Part shown: positions 1 to 9,820 of the stretch, piece by piece | Layout: each line of letters begins with the position of its first letter | Position numbering within the stretch: the first letter of the stretch is position 1 | From: Isoetes taiwanensis | Lineage: Eukaryota; Streptophyta; Lycopodiopsida; Isoetales; Isoetaceae | Length of the DNA stretch: 64,000 bases | Direction of reading: 5' to 3' | Assembly: GCA_021234155.1 (NCBI GenBank) | Contig: JAJEKV010000162.1 | Span: 589,449 to 653,448 of the forward strand | The notes under the pieces: generated by a model | Database searches by the model: none | The model's input: only the letters and a program-made list of their open reading frames with translations | Told to the model about the DNA's origin: nothing | Program-made: the position numbers and the translations under genes

Positions 1-51
1 GTGGCTTACTATATTAAAAGGCTGACATATACGTAGTGTTTTGTTTTGCAG

Positions 52-1014
52 ACTATGGCAGACTTGTGAAGGATGGTTGGCTGCAACATCAGCTAGGTTT
101 GATAGATGCAAGCAACGATTGCAAGCAAACGAGGATAGGAAAAATGATATCAAAAGAAAGATTGAGTTGATGGAGCATAACACATCAGAAATTAGAGCTG
201 ATTTGCACAGATGGCAATCAATCATGACAGCAAATCCGAAAGCAACAGAGGGTGTTCGGGTTGTAAGCGAACTAAAGGATGAAGAGCTAAATGGTACAGT
301 GTTGCCTGGGCTGAATCAATTAAATAAGGAACTAGCAGAAACTGAAATTGAGCTAAAGGCATGTGAAGACTTACTGCTAGAGCTGCGACCTCGAATGCAA
401 AGATTTGTTTTTTCTGAGCGTAGTGGTCATGTCACTCCTTTAGATCCTGCACTTCCAATGCTTCCTGCGGCAGAAGAAGAGAGTGATGAAGGTTGTCCAT
501 TTTGTGGACGTTGTCTGAAATGGGAGGGTAAAATGTTGCCAGTTGTGATAGCAGAATACAGTCACCAGTATCACATTCGATGTCTATCACACCATTTGAG
601 GTAAATATTATTCTCTAACCCTCGTCTAAAGACTCTATTGATTTTGAATTTGTTTTGCAGACACTCTAGAACCTGCTGCAGCCCCAATTGTGCCCACCTT
701 ATGACTGAGACATGGCTTTTGGCTTTTGGTGTTCGAGTGGTACCACAAGAACCAATAGACACAAGTAAGTGCCTTAACTAATGTTTACTGATGTTGTCAC
801 AGGTCTACTGACTTAGTGTTTCCAGAATTGCAGAAATTTGAGACCAAGGATATCCAACAGTTATCCACGCCTCGATCAGTTATGAGATTGCAAGATACCT
901 CCTGGTTGTACCTAGAATTCACCCCATTTGATACTTCTAAGTCAATCCCAGCTGCTGACGGCGTGGAGACTCCAAAACGAAATTTGGATAGTGAACTGAA
1001 TGCAGTCGTATCAA
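52..1014 (+). CDS. Coiled-coil / RING-like zinc protein, 5' exons (partial gene)
   Basis: Three exons are readable: 52-600 (acceptor TTTTGCAG before it, donor GTAAAT after), 661-764, and 826-1014. The reading frame passes cleanly through both junctions. The first exon is a long charged helix (coiled coil) ending in a zinc-ligand cluster: CPFC at about 494-505, then HQYHIRC, then CCSPNC across the intron. This spacing resembles a RING or SP-RING type finger, which would suggest ubiquitin or SUMO ligase activity; that function is inference. The true N-terminus lies left of the window. The gene at 30000-31531 on the - strand has the same order (coiled coil, CxxCG, HxYHIxC, CxxC), and both sit convergent to a DDE transposase-like gene. 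The frame after 1014 becomes unsafe near the T/G homopolymer at about 1147-1160. Confidence 0.6.
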
Positions 1015-1320
1015 GTAAGTATCGATGCCACATACATGACTTATTTTTTTGTATTTTTCTGTGGTCTTCCTCATTTCAATTATGTTACAGAGATAAATGC
1101 TACTGCAACTGGAAGCCATCACGAAGAGATTCCTAGTGCATCTGTTTTTTTGGGGGGGAATTAATTCCCTTGAGATTCATTCTGCATGGGGTCCTTCACA
1201 AGAAAAAAGTTTTGGTGTTGAACATGAGCCAAATGCGGATGCAGGTGATGATGTTGACATAGAAACCCCGGATCCTGGACAAGATGCAGACTGCTCAACG
1301 AGTCCAATACAACCTCAACC

Positions 1321-1960
1321 AAGAAAGGTAAGAGGTTAACTGAAATTCTCCTTGTTCTGGATTTTAATGGGGTTTTAGGCAAGTTTTATGACTTGAAAGA
1401 GAGGATCCCTGCATCAGCCGAGCCAGAAGTGACCCTCCAGATTTTGAACCTTCAAAAGGCAGCAGTTTCCAGGCCTGGATTACAGGAGTTCTTAGAATGG
1501 TGTTTTTCAAAATTTGAGATTGCATTGTGGTCCAGCATGGCTAAGAGTAATGTTGACTTGTTGATGAGAAAGTTGCTGCAGGATATAAGGGCAGATTTCT
1601 TTTTATTTGGAATCAGGATGACTGCACTAACACAAAATTAAAAGTGGTTAATAAGCCAATTTTCCTTAAGGATCTGTCCAAAGTGTACCAGAAATTCTGG
1701 AAATACCAAGTGAAAAACACATTGTTGATAGATGACAGCAGATGTAAGGGTTCTGCCAACCAGCCGAACACAATGATATGCCCAAATAGTTTTGCTCCCG
1801 ACAGGTTGGATTTCAATTTCCTTTTGGAGCAACTCAAACCATGGCTGGAGGGACTTCTGGCTGCAGAAAGTGTGCTAGCTTATGTGAAAGAATATCAATG
1901 TGGAACATGTGGGATTTTGAAGAGTCGCCAACTTTTTGAAAATGCTCGACAAGTATATTC
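1321..1960 (+). pseudogene. FCP1/NIF-type HAD phosphatase-like segment (frameshifted)
   Basis: The segment reads LVLDFNGVL at about 1351-1377, RPGLQEFLEW with ALWSS at about 1470-1535, and LLIDDSRCKG near 1725. These are the motif order and wording of plant FCP1-like haloacid-dehalogenase proteins, which dephosphorylate protein tails such as the RNA polymerase II CTD. The first catalytic Asp is present, but the second position is Asn (D-x-N). That is also seen in many plant members and may reduce activity. The frame changes by one base near 1600-1610, just before WNQDDC, so the domain is split over two frames. It follows the coiled-coil/RING exons directly on the same strand and precedes the Ulp1 segment. 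It is probably one gene, though the joining exons are uncertain. Confidence 0.6.
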
Positions 1961-2086
1961 ATAAATGAATCTTCTAAAACTCTTTGAAAGTCAATATAAG
2001 TAAAAAAATTTCTATGATATGTGTTGTACTTTTTCAATTTAAAATATTTGAATGGATTGTGAGCAAATGTTCTCGTGTGTGTTTAG

Positions 2087-3367
2087 AACTAGAGATGATA
2101 GAGCTTCGGCAGTCCATGTCTATCTAAAGCCAAATACACATCTGGAAGTGGTGCTGAGTGGAACTGAAACTGTCGTGATTAGCTCCACTGACATCAAAAT
2201 TTTGGAAGATGACATTGATTAGCTCCACTCAATTGATCCTCCTCTTCTCAAGGTGATACTTTCATCTGATTTGTGATCATCAGGATTGTGCCATCATATG
2301 CATATGTTTGCAGATATATGGAATACTACTTGATGCTCCAAGGAATGAGCCATCCCTTTCATTTCTTTGACCCTCTTTTTCACTCCACATTGTCCAAGGA
2401 CACAAATAGTTACAAAACAATAAGGAAACATGTGAATCTGGATAAGTGCCAGTACATGTTTTTGCCTGCTTGTGATGGACATCACTGGACCTGTTTTCTG
2501 ATTGTAAGCCACGCGTGGTCTCGCACAGAGATATAAACCAGGGATATATCACTTTGATAACTCGGGTTTGCATGGCAGAAGCAGACATATTGAGATGTTA
2601 GTGCTTGCTCATTGCATTTTGCTGTTGTGGCACAATGACAACAAACTTTGAATGTAGGTTCCTGGAATTGCTTGGACACAATAATTTCAGCTTTACAACC
2701 TCAGATGTTGTGAAAATTTCCAGAGCAGGTCAAGGAGGGCATGCGATGGGAAAAAAGAAGGCAAGAGAAAGGCAGAGGTAATCGCAGCCACGGTACAAAA
2801 GGAAAGAAAAGGCTGAAAAAATAACAGAGAACAGGAAGCCAGAGAGCTGAGGTGACTGATAGCAAGGCCGATCTGCAATCAAGACCCAGGATACGAACAG
2901 AAAAGGGAATGATGCGGCTGATAAATCGGCAGGATGCCCACAACGGACATATGAGATGAAGAAACACAAAGATAAGCAATCTAGAAAGGAGAAACGCAGA
3001 GATAAGAGGCAAGCACAGACAGATCTATTAAGGGATCGGCTCATCAGGGCAGTACCATCGACCCATGAGGTGCAGGCTCCACCCTAAGACCAATCCAATA
3101 GATGCATGATCAAGCAACAGTACATATGCTAGGAATTGATGAAGTAGAAAACTCTGCACAACAAAGAATTCAGCTCAAAGGAAACGCCGATGAAGGAAAG
3201 AAGCAAGCAACAAAGTATATATATAGATGACAAAGCCAAAACGAGAGCCTGCGCTATAGAAAGCACAGGCCATAGAAAGAGCGGATCCAAAACTGGCGTG
3301 GCGCCAAAACAGACGTCCCTTTCCCTAGAATGGTGGTTCTCTTCTATATAAGAAGAGAACCATGGCA

Positions 3368-3460
<93 letters not shown>

Positions 3461-4204
3461 GATTGTGAGGTGGCGTCCATGGCTCCTACACGGTTTTCAT
3501 CATAACTCATGATTTTGGAGTCAGATTCAGGTGAAATTATAAGCTTTGGAAAGATTTCTTAAAGTTTTCCTATTCACGTGTAATTTTGATCAAATTTGGA
3601 TCTGTTTTGATATCTAAATCAGGAGTCTTTTGGCTAAGGAATTTTATAGTTTCTCGTCGTTCACAAATTTTCTTGTAACTTTTGTTTTAGATATTAGCCG
3701 TTTTTTTTTTTTTTTTTTTTTTATGAATAGTATGGAATGCATTTACACTGGATATTGGGGTGTATCTGACTTAATAGACATGTGTAGCTTATGAAAAAGC
3801 TGCAAATACCACCATGAAAATTTTCTATAGCACTTTTGGCTTGTCTATAATTTTGCACATTGCCTCTATATGTATGAAACAAAGGCTATATATTTTTGTA
3901 GGGGAAATGACATGTAGACCGATGGTCATTCATGTGGCCCTGCCGTATGTTCATTTATGCACAAATTTGTGAGGGAGTACTTGAAAGGAGTGAATATATT
4001 GTTGCCTGATCTAGTAAATCAACTCAAATGCAGCAGACAAACCAAACTCTGTTATTGACAAAGTGTGGTTAACTGCAGGTTGTGGACATTTCAGACCAGG
4101 ATCTAGTCGATGTTAGAGTGTTCATGCTTGAAGATTTAAGATTAGAAGCAACAAAAGCTGGAACTGAGAGGAACATATGTATTGGGAAGTATGTAGGTGC
4201 ATGA
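2087..4204 (+). pseudogene. Ulp1-like (C48) SUMO protease domain with complete His-Asp-Cys triad, one in-frame stop
   Basis: Small exons can be strung together. 2087-2256 ends in a Ulp1-entry-like segment interrupted by TAG at 2220-2222. About 2313-2503 holds LPACDGHHW with the catalytic His at 2483-2485. About 2541-2580 holds YHFDNSG with Asp at 2556-2558. 3918-4013 holds DGHSCGPAV with the catalytic Cys at 3933-3935. 4079-4204 ends in TGA. Acceptor and donor dinucleotides fit at each step, and the last two exons join in phase. Ulp1/C48 enzymes cleave SUMO from precursors or conjugates and are recurrent cargo of plant DNA transposons. A microsatellite and about 1.3 kb of other sequence lie between the Asp and Cys exons. 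The stop codon and an unclear junction at 1950/2087 suggest decay. Confidence 0.62.
3369..3458. repeat. (CTAT)n microsatellite, about 22 units
   Basis: Uninterrupted tetranucleotide run lying inside the presumed intron between the Asp and Cys exons of the Ulp1-like segment. A T-only run of about 21 bases follows at 3702-3722. Confidence 0.97.
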
Positions 4205-4421
4205 GTCACCTCGTACTTTAAATCACTGTACATCTTTCTTATGTACATAATTGTTATTGTAACCTCGATTCATTTGAATGAAAATTCATATTCAATTCAT
4301 CTCACAAACAAAGGAATCAAGTGTTCAGAAGAATTCAAATCTTCAAAAGAAATCAAGACAAACTCATTTTCACAGCTGAAGCACAAAACTTCACATGAGT
4401 TCTGAAAACTACAGAATGGTT

Positions 4422-5222
4422 TTACATTTCATCATCATCAGAAAGAACTTCGGGTAAATTCTGTAAAATTTTCTCCTCATCTAAAGGATCCAGCCTATAT
4501 ACAGTCCTGTTTTGACGTTTAGTTGGTGGCATATGAAGTCTGATTGCACAGATCTGTGTTGTGAATACTATGCCTAAGGCGTCTTTACTGCAAAGATCAT
4601 AGCTGATGGTTGATCTTGCGCCCTTCTTGTAATACATATCTTCTATGACACTATCATCGGCGAGGTACCATGTTCCATTGAGTTGGAAGTCTTTCTCCAC
4701 TATCCATTTTGGTTTTGTGCACATCAGAATCCAAAATTCAGAACCCTCATCATACCCTTTCGGAGCAACGACAGCAAAATTATCACCAATTCTAAGTGCC
4801 TCTACTAACATCGTGGGATTGGAGGAGAACAAGGACCTGCTGGATTTACGGTCCTCAATGTCAGCATGCACATTGGAGGATGGTACAATAACTTGAAGTT
4901 TTCAATCATCAACATATGTCCCACATGCCATCCAAGCAGTAGCTGCAGAAGCATGAAAGTTCCCTCGTGTGCAACTGCAATGGAGATTCAGGATGGAATG
5001 CATGTACACAATGGATCTGCCTAGTGTCCAAAATCCTTTTTGCACCCCATGCTTTCTTTCTATCTATATCCTCCACCTTGACTTCCCAAAAGAACCTTTT
5101 TATATTCTTCCTCTTACTGGTTTCAGATGTGTTCATCCACTCGAATGTTCCACAAGTAAACATCTCTTCGGCAACTTCTACCACTTCATGAGCATTACCC
5201 AATTTTATGCTGCTGTATTTTA
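4422..5222 (-). pseudogene. DDE transposase-like gene, copy A: C-terminal part
   Basis: After a TAA at about 5225 in the frame of the catalytic core, the same frame stays open to about 4915, with a Cys pair (LSCFCSYCLDGMW). This matches MSCFCDSCWKGLW in copy B at 26108-26146. A further segment at 4871-4422 contains IGDNFAVV and FWILMCTKP, matching VGDNFVIN and FWIVKCTKP in copy B. The region is therefore a conserved C-terminal domain of the same protein family, of unknown role. It ends in an acidic tail at 4422. A stop between the two pieces (around 4905) may mark an intron or decay. Confidence 0.65.
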
Positions 5223-5225
5223 ATT

Positions 5226-6244
5226 ACAGTTGTCTTAACCATCTCTTCAACTCAGCAGCTTTGCCATCGTGTTCACCTTTCCCGTGGTTAGAACTAAAAA
5301 AATTCCACATCATATAGACATCAGTGTCGTTTGTGTACCTAGCCACAAAATAAAATGGTCTAGAAGCCTTGAATTGAGATGCTGCACCATCTGAAAACAA
5401 ATAATGTCTGCTCCAGATATTTATGGTGCTTCATGAAGCAGTGTTGCACGAACAAAGTATCGTGTTCCCTATCATCTGATACATAGTAATGTGTTTCCTT
5501 GATAATCTCATCTGCCACTGAGTCGTACTGATCTGTTATTTGAACCAAAATGGTAATCTGGTTATTGACCCAGCGCATCGACTGCACCTCCTCTTGTTCC
5601 TTGAATGTATAGTTCTCTGCAAAATCCACTACCGAAAGACATGCATCTGCTGGGAGATTCTCCAGAAGCTCCTTAAATTGTTTTGCCTGCCATTGGTACC
5701 TGAAATTATGCAGTGGAAAGATTTTTAGACGTTCTTTCAGTTTATCCAGAAGCTCCTTGGGTTCTGTCTCATTGTATCTCCTACCAGAACTCGAGACGTT
5801 GTCTTTTTCATAGTCAATGTACTCCCATTTCACTTTCCTGTTACTGCCACTTCCTTCCATGGGACAGGTCTGAAACTTCTTGATTCCACACAGCTCACAA
5901 TTTCTAAGGATGCACGCCTTCTTGTGAAACTCATCTAATTCACTCTTTGGACACAATATAGATCTCCACAAGCTTCCTGTACTTGCAATTTTATGCTGAT
6001 GTGCCCTGCATTGACCAAGTTCATGTGATCTACAAACATCGCAGATGCAAGTGCAATTCTTCGGATGTTTGGTTCTCATCCCATTGAGTCCATCCACTAG
6101 CATTTGCATCCTCACGTGCTGAATGCAACAGCAACTATTGAAGTCCTTCAATTCCACAACAAACCAGGGTTTTAGCTTTCCAAAAGCTCGAAGACGAATC
6201 TTAATTTCTGGATGTTCGTCCAGAAACCTCTTGAAGAATAGCAT
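5226..6244 (-). pseudogene. DDE transposase-like gene, copy A: zinc region and catalytic core
   Basis: The exon starts after the acceptor TTTCATGCAG at 6245. It begins MLFFKRF and carries a Cys/His-rich stretch (CCCIQHVRMQ, then CTCICDVC and CELCGIKK). The core follows: VVDFAENYTF with the first Asp near 5630, a segment YYVSDDREHDT, then FSDGAASQFK near 5390-5360, and NHGKGEHDG near 5285-5260. Spacing and motifs match a transposase-like family also widespread in animals (DFAENY / SDG.a.Q.k / HGKG..DG). I infer D, D and E or D as the metal-binding triad of an RNase H fold. One extra T in a T run near 5393 shifts the frame between the first and second Asp, so the second half has no start codon of its own and is easily missed. 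Otherwise the core is well kept. Confidence 0.75.
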
Positions 6245-6359
6245 CTGCATGAAATGAACACTAAACTGTTAGGATGTATATACCAAACCAAACCATGCAC
6301 CATACCATGCCCCACACTCATCATATTCACCAGAACGAGCACCTTAGTGCTGTGTACAT

Positions 6360-7060
6360 TACCACACACCACACCACACCCCACCACACACTACACCATT
6401 CACCACACACCATACACCATACACCAAATGGTGGAGTGGTGGTGGAGTGTGGTGGTGGGGGGTGGTGGGGGGTGGTGTGGTGGTGGTGTGTGTAGTGGTG
6501 TGTGGTGGTATGATGTGGTGTGGTGTAGTGTGGTAGTGGGGTGTGGTGGTGGTGGTGGTGGTGTGTGTAGTGGTGTGTGGTGGTATGATGTGGTGTGGTG
6601 GAGTGTGGTGGTGGGGTGTGGTGGTGGTGGTGTGTGGTGTGGTGTGGTGTGGTGGAGTGTGGTGGTGGTGGTGGTGGGGTGTGGTGTGGTACATGGTTGA
6701 GTGTGGTGGTGGTGGAGTGTGGTGGAGGGGTGTGGTGTGGGATATGGTGGAGTGTGGTGGAGGGGTGTGGTGTGGGATACGGTAGAGTGTGGTGGAGTGT
6801 GGTGGTAATGGACAATGTCGTGCATGTGGTGGTAATGTGGTGGTTGCAAAGATGTGATGATAGTCTATGGTGGTGGGATAGATGATGGGGTGTGGTGGGG
6901 TGAGGGGGGAGAATAAATAAAATTGAATCCACACATATCATACATTAACATGCACACACCCACATGACACCATGGACATAACGCACCCCACACCACACCA
7001 CACCACACCATCACGACACCACACATCACATCACATCACATCACATCACATCACTTTTAT
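6360..7060. repeat. Low-complexity GGTG/CACC tract
   Basis: 6426-6900 is almost purely G and T on the + strand (GGTGTGGTGGTGG type). It is flanked by CA-rich tracts at 6360-6420 and 6985-7060, the latter with a run of CACAT units. It sits in the first intron of the copy A transposase-like gene. The complementary flanks could fold with the centre, and the G-rich strand could form G-quadruplexes. Open frames here are composition artefacts. Confidence 0.93.
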
Positions 7061-7202
7061 CCTATTTCATCTGACATAAGAAATCTGTCTATCCTGCTCT
7101 CATAAACATTTCTGAAATTCGTACACCCTAATAATAATTACATTCCTCTTCTAATCATTAGAAAAGGATCTGGGTCCTAAATCTTGTTCCTGCGTCTGAT
7201 TT

Positions 7203-7733
7203 TTGGCGTTTCATTCTCAATTCAAACAAGTTCATTCCGGCAACATGGTAGGAGGGATGTTCAGAGATCACTACGGCTATTGTAGGGTGAGCGAGGAGGG
7301 CATTCGGCACATGTTAAACAGGGCTCATGACCAATCTCTGAAGGTGGAAATGCGTAAATCCACCTTCTTTGCTGATTTCGAATCCAACCTAAAGGCATAC
7401 AACAGACTGGATGCTGGGCCTTCAATGGCTATGCTTGGGGTCAGATTGACAGGAAGTGAGCTCTTAGACAAGGTCCATGAGCTTATGTTACATGCTGCTG
7501 CAAGGGCAGCTGGTTTATTTGTTCTCTGTCACTTGTCCGCTCTGACTCTGCAACAGCGGGAATTACTGGCAGGGTTGCGTTCTTACCACCAGGGGATGCA
7601 GAAAGCACTGGCAAACCTCATCCTGTTAAATTCTGGAATGACTGCAGAAAGCTTAGATGCTTTAGTGCAGAAAACAATAATTTTGGATGCACCAGTTCTC
7701 GAGCCAGTCATACCAGCATTTCCTGTTGCTTAG
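7203..7733 (+). CDS. Hypothetical ORF inside, and antisense to, the copy A intron
   Basis: An open frame of 176 codons, perhaps starting at an internal Met near 7245 (MVGGMFRDHYGY). The product is mostly helical, mixed charge, without Cys clusters or membrane segments. I do not recognise it. Length and even amino-acid composition are better than chance for this AT-rich DNA. It may be the last exon of a captured or unrelated gene; no upstream exon could be fixed. Confidence 0.35.
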   Translation: MAFHSQFKQVHSGNMVGGMFRDHYGYCRVSEEGIRHMLNRAHDQSLKVEMRKSTFFADFESNLKAYNRLDAGPSMAMLGVRLTGSELLDKVHELMLHAAARAAGLFVLCHLSALTLQQRELLAGLRSYHQGMQKALANLILLNSGMTAESLDALVQKTIILDAPVLEPVIPAFPVA

Positions 7734-7739
7734 GAAATG

Positions 7740-8084
7740 CATGTAAATTTAGTTCTTGGGTACAACCAAATTTTGTAAAGCCAAATTTTGTAAGATCCTT
7801 TTTTTTTTTAATATTATACTTTCCAACAGAGCTGTGCTTGAACCTGACAAAAAATTGTCTTTATTCAACAAAAATTTGTATCTTAGGATCAGTTAGTTAT
7901 CATTCTCAAATATTTTTAGACTGTACACACGCCCAGTAAAGGAGTACTCAATTCTGTCATGTTCTAATATTCCAAACATTAAATATTGCATTTCAGACTA
8001 GAGTCAACTACACACAATTCACATGCTGCATACAGTACACCACAATCACTGTACAACACAATAACCACCATATGCACCACCACA
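7740..8084. other. No gene seen
   Basis: AT-rich intron sequence of the copy A transposase-like gene with a T run at 7799-7809. Nothing recognisable. Confidence 0.6.
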
Positions 8085-8126
8085 CTAAGCACCATGTTCT
8101 TCTCTTACAGCTTGTTCTTCTCTTAC

Positions 8127-8750
8127 ATTTCTCTCCAATCTTCTAGTTCTAACATCCTTTGTGTTCGGAGACACTTTGGTGTTCTCAATCCAAAATTTTT
8201 GAATCTTTTCTATATGTTCATCTGAAATTGCATCGAATCCTTTAGCCCTCTTGTAAGAAACCCATTTCCCACCATTGTAATCGATCTCTTCCCTCTTTTT
8301 CTTTGCCTTTTGCAGGTTTCTTGGGTGAACACCTAATACCTTTCCAAGATCTCGCTGGCTGATTTTGTCACTTGTTTCAGAATCTGCACGGCGTGGTACA
8401 GACATTGCAAGGCAGCTATTCTTGGCTGCTAGGCAGTCATTGCTGATAGAGAGTTTGACAGTCTGCATGGAGTCCCAGAGGCTCCTTATAACGATGCTCT
8501 TGGCTTCCAAATCCTTTAATTCTTTACCTATGAATTTTTCCAATGTTTTATCCCTCAAAAACTCAAGTAAAATTTCTGTCTTCGTGCTATCCTCCATTCT
8601 TTTGGTCTGTTTATGGAAAGACGTTAGCAAATTAAGGACAATACGACGTTTACTACTTGCACTTCTTGATGAACCGGATCCTTCTGCCAATTCTGCAAGC
8701 TCCAATTTTTCTTCTCTTCTTCTTTTCCTCTGGCGTCTTTTCTTCAACAT
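8127..8750 (-). CDS. DDE transposase-like gene, copy A: N-terminal exon
   Basis: 208 codons from ATG at 8750 to the donor GTAAGA at 8126. The exon ends in phase 0 and joins in phase to the exon starting at 6244. It begins with a very basic Lys/Arg block (probable nuclear localisation), then a helix-rich region, and ends with FWIENTKVSPN. The last motif matches FWISETRVSPN just before the first splice site of copy B (24350-24380). A TGA lies shortly upstream in frame, so any longer N-terminus (copy B has about 90 more residues) would need another exon. The intron 6246-8126 is unusually large and holds a GT-rich repeat and an opposing ORF. DNA binding by this part is likely but not shown. Confidence 0.6.
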
Positions 8751-9780
8751 TTCTTGTTCCTTGGTCTTTCTTCATTTTCTCCTGTCTGAAATGCCAGTTT
8801 GTGGACAGGTTACCTCATTGACATCTATATCCACAATGGATTGGAGCTTGCAGTAGGGAGGGAGCCAAAGAACAGGACGTAGGCAAAGAACAGGAAGGGG
8901 CCAAAGAATAGGAATTTGAATTTTAGTTTTTGAAATTAGAATTTCCCCCACAAATTGGGACTCCATTCTTAAATAACGGCAGCTGAGCAGTGCCATAATT
9001 ATACTTTCATACTACAAAAGTGGTGGATGCAACGCCACATTTTGGGGGGACAGGGGGGACAACCGAATTGGAACACCACAACGTGCTTTTACCCCCATAA
9101 ACCCAAAATTACCCATGATGAACATTTAGGGAATATTCGAGGAATTTCCACCAAACAGTGGTCTACGGGCAAACCTCGTTTGGATATGGGAAAGGCCTCC
9201 TTTCCAAAAAAATGCCCAACGGGTTTTTTGCAAAATCTAAAGTCATCCTACGTGGCCTTTTGCCACGTCATGTCCACCTGCCAGTATAAAAGATAAATTG
9301 CAAGCCAATTTTTCTCTCTTTCTCGCAAGCGCATCTTTCTGGCTATGATGCATCACCCCGGCCCTTTGTGATGGTGTTCTGCTTTGCGATAACATAGACT
9401 TTGGCATATCTTTTGGCATGATGTTAGAACATTGCGCCTTAGTTCTTACTAGATTTACATCAATTTTGATTAGTTCATAGTTATGCCGATGAAACATGCT
9501 TTGTTTTCAGTGTTAAGCTTCTTTGTGAGGTTGTTCTAGTTGATTTTGAATGTAAGAGCATGATGTTCTTGCTTACAATAGTTGCTTACATTATCAAAAG
9601 ATCTGTGCTAGATATTTAGGTTTCAGTTGATTTATGCGATTTTTAATTGATTCTCAAACATGCAGGGGGTATTGCTGAGCGATTTATAATAACTTCTTTT
9701 ATATGTTATTAAAGGTTCTGGAGGTGCTAAATTTGTAATGCTCCCACAGTATGGTTTTTTGGTTATGTTCTTTCTATATG
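8751..9780. other. Intergenic spacer upstream of two divergent genes
   Basis: The stretch lies between the start of the - strand transposase-like gene and the + strand DUF7869 ORF, so it should hold both promoters. A TATA-like CAGTATAAAAG occurs at about 9281-9291. A TGCTTTTACCCCC word near 9084 resembles the inner end of the inverted repeats of copy B, but the match is too short to define a terminus. No coding feature. Confidence 0.5.
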
Positions 9781-9781
9781 C

Positions 9782-9820
9782 TTTTTTTTTTTTTTTTTTT
9801 TTTTGGGGGGGGGAGGGGGC
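9782..9820. repeat. Poly-T then poly-G homopolymer junction
   Basis: A T run of about 23 bases directly followed by a G-rich run of about 16, immediately upstream of the DUF7869 ORF. It makes the annotated start unreliable. Confidence 0.9.

Noticed and set aside
2693-3044. - strand Leu/Phe/Ser-rich frames of about 100 codons
   Set aside because: Antisense of a purine-rich intron; no motif.
6254-6941. Several long open frames on both strands (His/Thr/Pro-rich or Val/Gly/Trp-rich)
   Set aside because: Products of the G/T-only low-complexity tract.
9075-9110. Possible right inverted terminus of copy A (TGCTTTTACCCCC)
   Set aside because: Only about 12 bases match copy B, and the left end of copy A is outside the window, so no pairing can be tested.
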